The notes under the pieces: model-generated | What the model was told of the DNA's origin: nothing | Database searches by the model: none | Seen by the model: only the letters and a program-made list of their open reading frames with translations | Position numbers and translations under genes: made by a program | Shown: one piece after another, positions 11,450 to 26,330 of the stretch | Layout: each line of letters begins with the position of its first letter | Numbering within the stretch: position 1 is the stretch's first letter | NCBI GenBank assembly: GCA_029204225.1 | Contig: CM055100.1 | Location: 32,703,645-32,767,644 of the forward strand | Direction of reading: 5' to 3' | Origin: Diphasiastrum complanatum | Lineage: Eukaryota > Streptophyta > Lycopodiopsida > Lycopodiales > Lycopodiaceae | DNA length: 64,000 nucleotides

Positions 11450-11976
11450 ATTATAAATACATTTTCACAAAACTTTGTCATGATGCTATTAAATGCTTCC
11501 AAGATCTTACTCACCTATGTTAAGATATGCTAGTAAGCTCATTATTGTGCTTCTGCTTCTTTCGTGATACTAATCATTTCCACTTTTCCGAACCCTTGCA
11601 ATAGGAAGATAGATGTGAAGCTCCACATACTTGTCAAACTATGTTTCATGTAAGACCCCTCTTTTTTATTTTGTGCATACACTAATTAGAAGTGCGCACA
11701 ACCTTTGTTGTAGTTAATAACTATACAATATATCCTGTCATTTGAGGCAATACATATGTCAACAAGAAATTGAGAAAGTGTTTGCAAATAATTGCTCACA
11801 AATAACTCTCAATTGAAAGAATAGCTATTGTTGGCTACCAAAGTTATGAGCTCTGATGCCATGAAGAAATAAAGAATACAAATAGCTTGTATATGTACCC
11901 ATAAATCTTTCAAACTATCACTTAGGATTGGAGAGCATGATACTCACAAATATGAGCTAAAACTAGGAAAAATATT
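11450..11976. other. AT-rich intergenic sequence
   Basis: No gene is seen. GCTCTGATGCCATG near 11852 resembles the complement of a copia primer-binding site (one mismatch), but nothing nearby supports an LTR. Confidence 0.4.
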
Positions 11977-12446
11977 CACTCAAAGAATAGTACTAACAAT
12001 CCCTAATAAATAGCTTTCAGAACCTCTCATTAAACAACAGTAAATGAGGCATAAAACTAAGAATAAAATAATCAACAAATTTTATTCATCTATTGCTCTA
12101 CATCATCTCATGAACTCATTACAATGGAATGCGTTATAGTGTTCACGAAAACTTTCTTCTCTCAACTTTACAAAATGTAAAGTATTCATTTATCAAACCA
12201 ACATCTATGATCACTCAACCAATAGTACGAATAATTCCTAACAAACAACTTTATAAACACTCATTAGATAATAATGAATGAGGAATACAATTGAGAGTAA
12301 TATAATGAACCAATTTTATCCATCTATTGTTCTATGTAATCTCATAAACTCATTGCAATGGAATACATATAGTGTTCATAAAAACTTTATTCTATCATTT
12401 TTACTAAATTAAAGCATTTCATTTATCAAACCAACATCTATGACTA
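11977..12446. repeat. Tandem duplication, two diverged units of about 235 bp
   Basis: Unit 1 (11977-12210) and unit 2 (12212-12446) both begin CACTCAA..AATAGTAC. Both contain TTTTATYCATCTATTG and CTCATTRCAATGGAATRC, and both end in CATTTATCAAACCAACATCTATGA. Small indels and substitutions separate them. Confidence 0.85.
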
Positions 12447-13140
12447 GTATGAGCTCTATTAGTGATGTGTTATATGACTATGCATAAGTGTTATTAAAAA
12501 TCAGTGTCATTCAATGACATGACGTTTCTTGTCCAATCCTAATGTTGAATTCCTCAAGATGACTTCCTATAATTTTACCTTCCACCGTATTATTTTTAAA
12601 AATAACATGATTCTTATAATAAAAATATGTCCCTCATCAACATAATAGTTTTTATTCCGCTTACCATAATGTCTATAATCCAAAATAGTTTGCAAGAAGT
12701 CAAATATTAAGATATCAAGTGTCCCAACTTTTATTATTTGAAATGTGAATATGAGTTTATGCTTATGCATCCTCCTTTTAAACTTAGATTTACATGATTT
12801 GACATAGTTTGATTACGTTTTCAAAAAATTAGAGAAACAACTTTAATTTTGGATATAGACCAATGTGATAGGCCACATGTTGATCCAATAACTGGAGATA
12901 GGCCAATGGAAGTAAGAGAACCTAACAAAACACATGCACATAATCTTAAAATAAAATTTAAACATCATACCCAGGCCATTGTAACACCTTTTATTATTTT
13001 GGTTCCCCTCGAAATACAAGGATGTTGCAAATTTTGATATTTCTGTAGATTCTTATCATTTTTTTGTTCTTGGGGGCATACATAGTTTACAGGTCCGAAA
13101 ATAGTTATCCCAATAATATCCTCATATTCTTTCTTTCCGA
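12447..13140. other. AT-rich intergenic sequence
   Basis: I see no gene, RNA or element boundary here. Confidence 0.45.
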
Positions 13141-13143
13141 ACC

Positions 13144-13975
13144 GTTAGTGCCATTGCATTTGTTGGCCTGACAGTGGATGAAGCAAAATTGCTCGTTTGG
13201 GATCATAATATTGATCAAGACTACAACATGAAAATGACCGTAATACAAAGAATTCAATTTTTTCATAAGGAATATATGAGAGTCTCCAAAGTTGGAGATG
13301 TGAATCAATTGGAACTGAAGGAACTTTGTGCTCAAGAGACAGGCCTGCCATTTGATTCAAAAAAATCCTACGTAGAGCCTTATAAAATACGACAGTTTTT
13401 TTCAACTTGCTTTCCGTAGTGGCCAGATAATTTTCTTTTTTCTTTTATGTTATTAGATTCAAAATTTGAAATTTATTTTAATATTCCTTTAATTGCTTTT
13501 AAATTATTAGAATTTTTTTATTTTAGGTATGGGCCTTTGTCGAAAAAAGTTTTGACTAGTGGGAAAATTTTCAAATAAAAGACCTACCTGCTCAAGGTGC
13601 CTCGAACGGAAAAAGAAAGTTGTCGTTTCTCAAACTCGAAAGCCAATCCCTACAGAAATGAAAATATCATAGTGGAAGAACATGCAAGGGATTACCACGC
13701 GGAGCTAATAATAAGTGTTCTTTCTAGAGTTGCAGATGGTCAACTCTCCCTTGTAGAAATGGGAAAGGAGAAATGGGAAAGGAATTTCAGAGGTAATATT
13801 CATGATTTAAATATTTATTTTCAAATCTTTTTTCTTTACGATTCTCAAGATTTAAAAGGATTTCTAACAATTACATTTTTTTAAATACAAACATAAACTG
13901 TTTATGAAAGTTCAAGAAGCCCTTGTGACAGGATTAAACTGTCATAATTTTGAAGAATGCCAAAGGCTCTATCCT
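13144..13975 (+). pseudogene. Remnant of an unidentified multi-exon gene (family member 1)
   Basis: Three protein-like segments lie in order. 13144-13419 is open for about 90 codons (TVDEAKLLVWDHNIDQDYN, LELKELCAQETGLPF). 13580-13792 contains VEEHARDYHAELI and SVLSRVADGQLSLVEMGK. 13889-13975 contains HKLFMKVQEAL and NCHNFEECQRLY. The last two segments recur at 27066-27360, where the same exon edge is followed by a GT donor (FR|GTAATATT here). So this is a spliced gene family copied with its introns. In this copy the acceptor before HKLF is not a clean AG and stops follow QRLYPLSS. I do not recognise the family and propose no function. Confidence 0.5.
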
Positions 13976-14045
13976 TTGAGCAGCTGAAACGAGGCTTTAA
14001 GTCCATTTTTTATTTTATTTAGAGACATTTTTATTTACTTCACCC

Positions 14046-14250
14046 ATGCTAAGCATAGCTTATTCTTTATCTTTTTATGTTTTATCTCCTATGCTAAGCA
14101 TAGTTTCTTCTTTAGCTCCTTCTGTTTTGTCTCCTATGCTTAGCATAGCTTTTTCTTTATCTTTTGATGTTTTATCTCCTATGCTAAGCATAGCTTCTTC
14201 TTTGTCTTTTTATGTTTTATCTCCTATGCTAAACATAGATTTTTCTTTTT
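14046..14250 (+). repeat. 45-bp minisatellite, about 4.5 copies, open in one frame
   Basis: Units start at 14046, 14091, 14136 and 14181, with a partial unit at 14226. Each starts with ATGCTAAGCATAG (one copy has ATGCTTAGCATAG) and ends TTATCTCCT or TTGTCTCCT. The 15-codon period gives a repeated MLSIxxSLSxxVLSP peptide, but the frame looks incidental. It lies between segments that could belong to the degenerate gene described at 13.1-14.0 kb. Confidence 0.85.
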
Positions 14251-14264
14251 CAGTCCCCCGAAGA

Positions 14265-14674
14265 AAAGAAAAACAAAGTCCTTCCAGAGCAATTCAAAAA
14301 GCATATTTTGAAAGCGAAGGCAGAAAAAAAGGACAGAGAGTGACTAGCACGGGGTGAGGCCATTGCTAAGAAGGATCCTTTAGAGACCTACCTCCCCAAA
14401 AATTTCAATGATCAACCATGCTTTTACACAGTTGAGGAGGGTGATTACACTCTGCATTGCCGATATACCATATGGATTTTAGATGAAAGAATCATTAATT
14501 GATGATACTCCTTTTAAATTCACTGAAATCCATAGTTTTATGCAAGGATTTTTTGAAATCACAACATCTCCTGTTTGGAGAGTTGTTATTTTTTATTCCT
14601 CTTGGCAATCAGCTTCAGTACAGAAAGCTTTATTAACTTTTTGTAACACGGGAATAGAAAATGTTGTGTGGTAA
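14265..14674 (+). pseudogene. Possible further exons of the 13 kb unidentified gene
   Basis: Protein-like segments follow the minisatellite. One is a basic stretch (SRAIQKAYFESEGRKKGQR). Next is a frame reading LETYLPKNFNDQPCFYTVEE then YTIWILDERIIN, ended by a stop. An overlapping shifted frame (14483-14674) reads EIHSFMQGFFEITTSPVWRV and ALLTFCNTGIENVVW. The frame change and stop mark it as decayed. Linkage to the 13 kb segments is inferred from proximity and orientation only. Confidence 0.3.
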
Positions 14675-15034
14675 GTCTTTAAGTTCGTGAATTATTAATA
14701 ACCAATATGTGGGATTTGGAATTATTCCTAACATAGATAGTTGGTCACTCCGGTGTATGTGGTTCTTAGTTATGCCTCGTCATTCCGGGCTTGGCCGATA
14801 AAGTAAATAATGATAATATGAGGACCCAGACCTATAATTGGACATAGGAGCACTTGCATGGTGTTCGAATGCTATAATGCAAGAATAGGTCAATTGCTAA
14901 TTCAGGTTGCATGGGAATCCTGAGAAGAATATTTTCTCCTCCTGGGAGAGAATATATACTAGTGGAAACTCACTCTATCCTTACTTTTCAAATGGAATAG
15001 TTTGTCGAAGTTAGTTTCAACACGAGATTCTAAC

Positions 15035-15370
15035 ATATATCCACCCATGGATGACATTGTGAATGAAAGCCTATGAGATGCACAAAGATCTCTTGATAAA
15101 GAGTGATCTAAGATAGATTTCTAGCTTTCCAAGAAGCTTCTAATCTCAGCCCAATCAATACTAATTTAACTTGGATGATGGTATAATAAATCTACTTCAA
15201 ATATCCTAGCAAATCACTCTTCCAAAAAAATGATTCTAGTACAATTTTGTTTGATATTTCACACACACTTAAGATCTGAACAAACCAGCCTTATAGATCT
15301 GATCTAATGCTTCAAAATGAATTGCTTTAGTGACTCAAATCACTATTTGATCATTAGCATTCAATTGATT
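15035..15370 (-). repeat. Dispersed repeat, copy 1 (inverted relative to 34.9 kb)
   Basis: The reverse complement of this stretch matches 34905-35215 over about 310 bp. Shared landmarks include ATCCACCCATGGATG near 15040, CCCAATCAATAC near 15150, ATCATTAGCATTCAA near 15350 and ACTTAAGATCTGA near 15268. No coding content is recognised. It could be the untranslated leader of a retroelement, since a copia-like PBS follows at 15641-15652. Confidence 0.7.
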
Positions 15371-15640
15371 GAACCTAGAACTAGACAATGCACCAAAAAC
15401 CTTGAATTTTGGACTAATATGCACATTTTTTAGTAAATAACACTAAAGGAAATAAATTTGAAGGTTGTTGTATGGTTTCACACGTGTGGACAGTACTTCA
15501 ACAGCCCAAAAATTGATCTTGACCAAAAATAATGATTATACCTCTCTCCTTGAACTCGCCCTCTCAAGTAAAACTCAAAAACAACACATTGTCAATGATT
15601 TCACGAAAACTATTAATCATTTAGATCACTCTTAGACTTG

Positions 15641-16255
15641 GCTCTTATACCATGTCAAATTTTAGAAAAAAAGGACAATTATGATTGTACTTATCAATCA
15701 TTAAGAGTTATTGATTGCTTAATGCAAAGATTTATCAAGTTCTAGGTGTTAGATCTTGATCTAGATGCTTTACACTATGATTTAAGCAAGAGCAATGGAT
15801 CAAATGATTAAAAACTTGGATGAACAGACTCACACATGTGGATAATAGTACCTGTACGGCCTGTTTACAAAGAGTAAAGTACTCAAGCTTAGAAAAGCAT
15901 TTCAATCACAAAAATACAAGACAAATGTGGAAAATACAAGCAAGACTAGAATTTGCCAATGTCACATCAACTTCTCATTGATTTGGTTGATCACTTTATA
16001 GATCAAGTACATTCACAAGCTGTGTACTCAGCCAGCAAGCCTTCACACGTGTGAAGAGTGCCTAGTCATCCAGATCCACCAATGGGAGCCATATGTGCTC
16101 ATTTCCCAAAGTTGACTATTCTCTTTGGCTAGAAAACATAAACCTAGTCTTCCACATTTATAGGAATATTACCTATAAAATAGGATCTAATGGAATCTTC
16201 CTATCTTATCATCTAGAAGCTTATCCACGCGTGTGAATGGTATCTTGACATGTGT
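15641..16255 (-). mobile_element. Copia PBS and 5' LTR (minus strand), right end uncertain
   Basis: GCTCTTATACCA (15641-15652) is the complement of a copia PBS with one change. It is followed directly by TGTCAAATTTTAG (15653), the same 13-base LTR start as the element at 62653. The two LTRs also share CACACGTGTG and a GTACGGCCTG block (here near 15857). The right end is lost in sequence resembling a gag region, so the boundary near 16255 is approximate. Confidence 0.55.
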
Positions 16256-16919
16256 GAGTAATGATTCTTCTTCTTGAAGCAATTAGTGGCATAATGCCCC
16301 TTCTTGCTGCAAAAGATCTTCTTTTTCTTGAATTTGCAACAGAATTTGAGATAGATTTCAAAATTTCTACCAATGTTCTACAAACTAGATCAACTTCTCA
16401 CTTGACAATGGACTTTAGACAAGTTTTGGTTCAAAATTTCTTTGGCACGTCTGAAATGCTCAAAGAAGACACAATTGACTCAAATACAATGGCTTTCTAT
16501 GAAACAATATGCCAAACAACTCAGAACAATGTCTAGATCTTGAGTTTGTGTAATTGGTATGCACAAATATGGGATTTTGGATCAATTTTTGGCCAAATCA
16601 AAAAGTGTCCAAAGTGGTCTAGGCATCCTACCCAGACTTATTCAAGTCATTATAACTCTTGATAGGCACATCAGACTGATTTGAAACAAATTGCAATGGA
16701 AACTAGACTTTTCTAGCTTTCCAACAAGTTATATACTCACTATCTTTGGATTAAGCACTAAGGAGAACAATCAAAATGAAGTAGACTGATTTTCACACGT
16801 GTGAAATCTCAAAAATCCATAAAAACCATGTTCAGACCTGAAAACTTCTATTTTGATCTCTTTGATAGAATCAAAATTTCTCATATATGAAATATTTATA
16901 GTAATAAAAGCTTAGTTTG
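16256..16919 (-). pseudogene. Copia gag relic (minus strand)
   Basis: On the minus strand, about 16340-16270 encodes FCSKKGHYATNCFKKKN. This is a CCHC zinc knuckle with the first cysteine lost; C-x4-H-x4-C spacing is kept. Upstream to the PBS at 16920 the frames are broken by stops. The position between a knuckle and a PBS/LTR pair fits a decayed gag of the element whose 5' LTR follows. Confidence 0.45.
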
Positions 16920-17633
16920 GCTCTGATACCATGTGAAATTTACAGCAAGTTCACACGTGTGGGATGTACCATAAACATGTGAATGATCTTCCTAAGCTTT
17001 GTGTTAGCACATAGATCAATTGAAGAGTGAAAATCACAATCTATCTATAGATTCTATGGCTAAATCACAATCTAGAATGCTAATAATCAAAGCATGATTA
17101 CTTTCACACGTGTGGAAAAATTACAAAAGAATTTAATGTATGAGAAAAACCTCCTCCTTGAGTTAGAGAGAGAATGGCAATTCAAGCTTACAATGTAATA
17201 ATCCAGAATGACTAGGACATAGCATCAATGCTTGATTCATCATCAAAATTGTGAGAGAACCCACATTACATATATAGTGGATGTGCTAGCTCGAGGTAGA
17301 GCAAGCCTCCAATTATATTTTTCCACTTCTAAGAGTAGTATCTACCTAAAACTTGACACCTACAAGTTTGCATGTTGAGAAATGCAACTACATCTACCAA
17401 CTTTCTACATGTCTCACTTTCTATAATACAAATGTACAAATGTTCATGCATGTGCCAATACAAGTCTTGGTTTGCTTTGCATGTCCCATTTGGCAAACTA
17501 AACTTTATGCATGTGTAGTGGATCGAGGTTCTACTAGGCCAAATTTGGCTTTTTCATGTCTAACAACTACATGCATAATGGAAAACTTCATCAACCCCAA
17601 AAGTCAAGATAGATGGCTTTTTCAACTGCAACA
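16920..17633 (-). mobile_element. Copia PBS and 5' LTR (minus strand)
   Basis: The PBS complement GCTCTGATACCA (16920-16931) is followed by an LTR from TG at 16932 to CA at 17633 (702 bp). It is homologous to the LTR at 28980-29754. Shared marks are TTCACACGTGTGGG near the start, GAGTTAGAGAGAGAA in the middle, CTAGGCCAAATTTGGC, and an end of AAGTCAAGATRGAT..TTTTTCAA..CAACA. Two CACACGTGTG palindromes are present. Confidence 0.7.
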
Positions 17634-18471
17634 TCTTGGCAAGTGGTAAGTGTGATGTTTTGAGGATTCTACAGTTGGTAAGTCATTTCAAATTAAGTCA
17701 TTGTAGCTATGGGACAATGTATCAGTTTTTTCATCAAGGTTTCACTTCAACTGCCAGTTTGGAGCAGTCAAGTCAATTTTCCGTCTCAGTATTGCATCAT
17801 ATTTAAGTGATGACAGAGTGCAAATCATTTGGTTTGGGCCATGGAAGATCTCACGGGTTCACTTGGAGGGATATTGGCATGTCACATCATGTGAGGGACT
17901 TGATGGTGGCTTTGGAGTTCACATCTCAATGTATTATCAGGGAATGGCTTGGAATCATTCACATGAGTAGCTTGGAGCTCGCCTGGGGGAATACAAGTAG
18001 GGCACTACAGGGCTAATGCTCAGATCTTCGAGATCGGTGATGGCATTGGGATATCTGATAAGGATAGGATTGTAGGATGACATGGGATGGTCATAGCTTC
18101 AAATTGGACTTGGGTCATTGGATTGGACATGACTTACAAGAGCGATTCATGATGGAATCAGGACACTGCAAATGCAAATGGGCAAGGCGTGAAGTTTTGA
18201 GAGCCCCAGCTCTAGGATGGAGAGCTGATGGAGATCGCACGGTTGGGTGTGATTGGGGGGCTAGGTGTTTTGCCTGTGATCTACTGGAGGGGACACTGAT
18301 GGCGAGGACTTCATGGTGTGCTCATTTGGGAGTACATGATGGCATTATAGCAGGGAGCCGGTCATTGGCATTGGCATCGATGGGGAGGCATCTACCATCA
18401 TGGGCGTGGATAAGCTACCTATAGCTTTCATGCATTTGGCTATATTTGCAAGTGTCTAGGCTTGGCACAAG
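17634..18471. other. Intergenic, relatively GC-rich, no gene recognised
   Basis: Around 18077-18424 a plus-strand frame of 115 codons exists, but its composition (H, W, C and R scattered) resembles a chance frame in GC-richer DNA. No domain is recognised. Confidence 0.4.
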
Positions 18472-18837
18472 CATTAGAGGAATTCTAAATCCAAAAAAGA
18501 CCCTTTGTGAAGATTCTTTTTATATTTTTTCTTACACATGGACCAATCAAAACACTCAAATTTGAAATCCACGTAACGTAATTTTTTGAGACCACATTTT
18601 GATTCCACACTAAAAATGGCATAACTTTTTAGTGGTAAGTCCGAATTTAGCGGAGTTTAGTGCACTAGAAAGCGCTCGACAAGGCTTTCCAATGATACGT
18701 TAGATGACATACTTTTGAGCTACGATTAAAAAGTTATGGCAAGTCAAACATATTAGTGTTATAATATTTTAATAATATAAACTACATCTTGCATGAATCC
18801 TTAAAGGGTCTTTTTGGAGCTCAAAACTCCTCTAATG
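18472..18837. mobile_element. MITE-like element with 35-bp terminal inverted repeats
   Basis: The left end CATTAGAGGAATT..CCAAAAAAGACCCTTT is matched by the reverse complement of the right end, CATTAGAGGAGTT..CCAAAAAGACCCTTT. The element is about 366 bp with no coding capacity. TA dinucleotides at each edge (18475-18476, 18833-18834) would fit a TA target duplication of the Tc1/mariner (Stowaway) type, though identity extends a few bases beyond them. Confidence 0.65.
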
Positions 18838-21960
<3,123 letters not shown>

Positions 21961-21968
21961 GTACTGCT

Positions 21969-21975
21969 TATAAAA
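21969..21975 (+). promoter_or_regulatory. Probable TATA box of permease 1
   Basis: TATAAAA lies about 400 bp before the start codon. This would place transcription start near 22000 and give a 5' leader of about 370 bases containing a long CT tract. It is supported by position and sequence only. Confidence 0.45.
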
Positions 21976-22125
21976 GTGCAGCAGCTTTGGTATTCCTTTA
22001 CTGAGGCACATACAATCCCTCTCCAACTTCTGCAAGCCTTCAGCCCGGAAATGAATGAATTAGAGCGTGAGTGATGACTCAAGAGTAAGAGCAGTATCTC
22101 TAGCTGTCTCTGAAGTCTGCATTAG

Positions 22126-22128
<3 letters not shown>

Positions 22129-22175
<47 letters not shown>
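22129..22175. repeat. (CT)n microsatellite in the likely 5' UTR of permease 1
   Basis: About 22 CT units lie between the probable TATA box and the start codon. CT-rich 5' leaders are common in plant genes and can affect expression. Confidence 0.95.
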
Positions 22176-22178
<3 letters not shown>

Positions 22179-22373
22179 CTGCTTGGTTTATTCTCTTCTT
22201 CGACACCCACTTCAACTGTTGAAGAGCTTTAGGCTAGAAGAAGAAGCTGGAGTTGGGTGATCAAAGGTTTCAGAAGAATACTATTAGAGCCCATTACTGC
22301 CTACTGCTCACAAGAGTATATAGGAGATATTGTGTGCAGCCAAGTCGTGACAGGAATATTCAATCGCCTGACG

Positions 22374-22530
22374 ATGGTGCAGGTGGATGGAATAGCTCAC
22401 AAATTGACTGAAGTTGAAAGTGGATCTCGAGGGTGCAGTTCAGCATACTCGGATGAGTACGATGATGATGGCCTTCCTCGTAGAACTGGTACATATCTCG
22501 TCTCCTGTGCTTGCCCAACAAAATTGAAAT

Positions 22531-22626
<96 letters not shown>

Positions 22627-25133
22627 GCTAAGCCAATAATTAGCAACGAGTGCCAGCTTATAATTAGCAGCTAAATCAGCTTTCTTTTAATGAAATGTTT
22701 TTCTGAAACGATGTCTGGATATAATTGAACGATTTGCCCGGACATATTTAAAAAGGGATAAAATGCAGGGAATATTTGGACTGCTTCTGCACATGTTATA
22801 ACAGCAGTGATTGGTTCTGGAGTACTCTCACTGGCCTGGAGCCTTGCCCAACTGGGTTGGATCGCTGGTCCATTTTTCCTGACATTTTTCGCATTTGTCA
22901 CGTACTATACCTCCTTATTACAGGCTGATTGCTATAGATCCCCTGATCCGATCTATGGCAAACGGAACCGTAACTACATGGAAGCTGTCAGAGCAAATTT
23001 GGGTAAGAGACTAAAACTCAAGTCCTACACATTGTGCTTTATGGTCAGGCTCAGCTCTCTTGAATCTCAGTCACTGAACAAGGCAGTTTTGAGATAAGCA
23101 TATGAATCAATTAAATAATTGCATTATTATGATGCTTCTTTTTTCATGGAGAAAATTTTCATATCACCTGAACTTAGGAGTTCAATATTCTCTTGAACCA
23201 ACATTTCACCAGGTTGATCTGAGAGTGATGAGAGGCAAGTTGATAACACAGGATTTGGATGCGTCATACCTCTGAACTGATGATTACACATGTTATGATG
23301 TTTGCAACAGGTCTTACCCAACAATGGCTATGTGGGTTTGTGCAGTACTCCATGCTATGGGCAGCTGCTGTTGGATACACAATTACTGCTTCCACCAGCA
23401 TGGTGTAAGAAACAGCTACTAGTTACTGTTAATCGCTTCTAAAAGTCTGAGAAATTTCTACCAGTAGAAATGCAATCTTTTCCACTTCATTTTCCTACTA
23501 AATCAACCAGAACCTGTGAAATGATTAGACAATCCATCATATTGAGATTAATTGTCTTCCTTAACACTGCAGCCTGGTTCATCATTAGAAAGTGCAAATG
23601 CTTTACGTTGCCTCTGTTACAATATTGTGACTTACACATCGGTTTACTTCTTGGACAGAGCAATCAAACGGTCTAACTGTTTTCACTCTCGTGGAAAACA
23701 TTCTGCATGCCACGTTTCTAACAACCCTTACATGGCTGCATTTGGAGTGATTGAAATTGTCTTCTCTCAAATTCCAGACTTCCATAGAACGTGGTGGTTA
23801 TCAATTGTTGCAGCTGTGATGTCCTTCGGATATTCTTCCATTGGATTAGGTCTCAGCATTGGAAAAGTATTAGGTATTTATACTCCTTGAAGCAAGGTTA
23901 TTTCCATGACTGATGAATTTTTAGCACTATAAAGCAATATTTTTGTGCATTTTGAACTTTATCACTGTGAGTCTACAACAAACAATGGGATTGTCTGGGA
24001 GATAGATAGACTTGGATACTGATATAGTGTGAATGGCAAACTTAGTTTAAGTTGGATAATGAGTAGCAAGATGCTCTGCTTCTAAATCCGTATTTTGGAC
24101 TACAGAAAGTGGCCACTCACATGGTACTATTGGTGGGGTTAGCGTAGGACATGCGATGCACGAAATTTCAAGAGCCACAAAAGTTTGGCAGGTCTTCCAA
24201 GCTATTGGAAACATTGCTTTTGCCTATTCCTTTGCAGCACTTTTGATTGAGATTCAGGATACCTTGAAGAACCCTCCTCCTGAGAATAAAACCATGAAAA
24301 AAGTATCGCTGATTGGTGTGAGCACGACAACCTTCTTCTATACAGCCATTGGCTGTTTCGGGTATGCAGCCTTTGGAAACAATGCTCCTGGAGACCTGTT
24401 GACAGGATTTGGATTTTACAACCCATATTGGCTTGTCGACTTTGCAAATGCATGTATTGTCCTGCATTTGATAGGTGCATACCAGGTGAATTTTTGAAGT
24501 TCAAATTTCTATTATGTTGCTACATCTGATGAAGTCACTTGCAAAATTAAGATTTAGCTCATCTGTCGGTGCACCAACCATCTATACTGAAATGGACCTT
24601 ATTTGTCACAGCAGTCGGTGCTAGTTTATCCAGATTTGAGATTTATTATGTCCACTCTAGCCTGAGAATTATTGACTTGAGACAGCGGTTAATTGGTTCA
24701 TTTTTTTCAGGTTTTCTGCCAGCCGTTATTTGCACTTATTGAAAATAGGACGAGCAAACGATGGTCAAACAGCAAATTGATTCACGATAGTCATGTTATG
24801 CATGTCCCCTTCTATGGACCACTCTCAGTCAATTTGTTTCGCTTAATAATGCGTACAGTCTTTGTTTCCGCCACCACACTTGTTGCCTTGCTCCTTCCTT
24901 TCTTCAATGATATTGTCGGGCTCATCGGTGCATATGGATTCTGGCCCCTGACAGTCTACTTTCCTATTGCAATGTACATCAGCCAGCACAAAGTTCGATC
25001 TTGGACCATAAAATGGGTTTGGTTACAAGTGCTGAGTGCAATTTGCCTATTGGTTTCAGTATCCGCAGCATTTGGATCAATTGCAGGCATAGTTCAAGAT
25101 CTGAAGCACTACACCCCATTTAAGAGTGCATAA
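22374..25133 (+). CDS. Amino acid permease (AAP/AAAP family), copy 1, six exons
   Basis: Exons 22374-22488, 22769-23002, 23311-23404, 23659-23873, 24106-24485 and 24711-25133 join in frame to 486 residues, typical for plant AAPs (about 480). All introns are GT-AG. The protein has a cytosolic acidic N-terminus (DEYDDDGLPRRTG), then the family signature of the first membrane helix (ITAVIGSGVLSLAW). It continues with DCYRSPDP, NPYMAAFG, FAYSFAALLIEIQDT, KTMKK, GDLLTGFGFYNPYWL and FFNDIVGLIGAYGFWPLTVY. AAPs are about 11-helix proton symporters importing neutral and acidic amino acids at the plasma membrane; substrate preference cannot be read here. No stop or frameshift interrupts it. It converges with a paralogue at 39139-42495. 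An intron present in that paralogue after IEIQ is absent here. Confidence 0.93.
22531..22624. repeat. (CT)n microsatellite in intron 1 of permease 1
   Basis: About 46 CT units with a single TTC interruption near 22548. They lie inside the first intron, 43 bp after the donor. Confidence 0.96.
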
Positions 25134-25805
25134 TTGATGCCAGTAAGTTGATTCCATGCATCTTTGAATTTTGGGTTTTAAGGCTCAAAACCTCACTCCA
25201 TGACGATTCTCTCAGTTGTCTATTTGCCTTCAGTGATGGGCTGAGGCTTCAACTGAATTCCTTTTTAAGCTACAGCTTGATTTCTTCAATATCAACTTTG
25301 TGCGGGTTCCAATAGTCTGCAACAAGGACAAATACCAGTCCAGCTGCTATACAAAATTTTTGTCTTTTGCTAGTTTTCAACGTAAAAAGCAATGGCTAGG
25401 CTATGCTCTTGCATTATAACCAGATAAGAGTGGAGAGATAAGCAAAGAAATCTTGGCTTGACTTCCTCACTGGGTAGCTAGTAGCAGCAAGGTATATGTA
25501 ATAAAGTTTCATAATAGCTTACATGCGAAATCATTACCTTCTTTACAGCTTAATCTCTAGACAAGTCTTTCACAGAGCTTATGGCTACCTAGCAGTAGTA
25601 TGACCAGACAGAGTTTCTAAAAGCTTCATAAAACATCAGGGGAATTAGTTACTAATAGCTCTTGAAGCTTTCTTGATGCAAGTGTTGATAGAAATGGCAG
25701 GTCTATAGTTTGTGTAAAAGCAGACTGACAAATTTCCAAATGCTATTTGTAGGATGAGGTCCTGGGCTTGGGGATTTATTGATTTGAGGGCCCTTAGTCC
25801 CCTGA
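25134..25805. other. 3' flank of permease 1
   Basis: An AATAAA hexamer at 25500-25505, about 370 bp after the stop, could be a polyadenylation signal. Nothing else is recognised up to the copia fragment. Confidence 0.4.
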
Positions 25806-26215
25806 CTAATACAGTGAGTACAAACTGTCACCATAAAGGATTTTCTTGAAATGAGGGTTAGGATAAGTGATAGTCATATAGATAAGAGATCCGACCAATT
25901 GTACAAATAGTGTTTCGGTTATAGCACCATTACCAAAGCTAGTCAACTCTAGATTAGCTTCCCATACTATAGAAATTAGTTTACAATCAAGCATGCAGAA
26001 TCTTTCCATAATTTCTTCTACATATTTTTCTTCAGTAAGAAACAAACTATCCCTTTGACATCAAAATTCAATACCAAGACAATAATGAAGTTCACAAAGA
26101 TCTTTCATGTCAAATTTAATAAAAATGATGTGTTTTCATCCAACATATCCCTATTAATTACTTCTAGTAATAATTAGGTCATCCACATAAATATTGCGAG
26201 AATCTCACTAATCTC
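25806..26215 (-). pseudogene. Copia RT fragment (minus strand)
   Basis: On the minus strand, from right to left: YVDDLIITRSN (the RT catalytic box) near 26205, then a stop. Next come MKDLCELHYCLGIEF, then EEKYVEEIMERFCMLDCK and a segment ending LVGSLIYMTITYPN, after which homology ends. At least two stops interrupt it. Its partner half (RNase H) lies just to the right in the opposite orientation. Confidence 0.7.
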
Positions 26216-26330
26216 ATGCATGATACAAAGATAACATGTGCTTGAAGACTGAAGAAGAGTAGAAAGGAATGTGAAAATACCCATATCAATCCATCATTGG
26301 CCCCGATCATGTATGCCATGATCTGCACAT

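Noticed and set aside
11852-11866. GCTCTGATGCCATG as a copia PBS
   Set aside because: One mismatch to the PBS complement and no LTR or gag evidence on either side.
18077-18424. 115-codon plus-strand frame
   Set aside because: The composition is erratic (many W, H, C) and matches a chance frame in locally GC-richer DNA.
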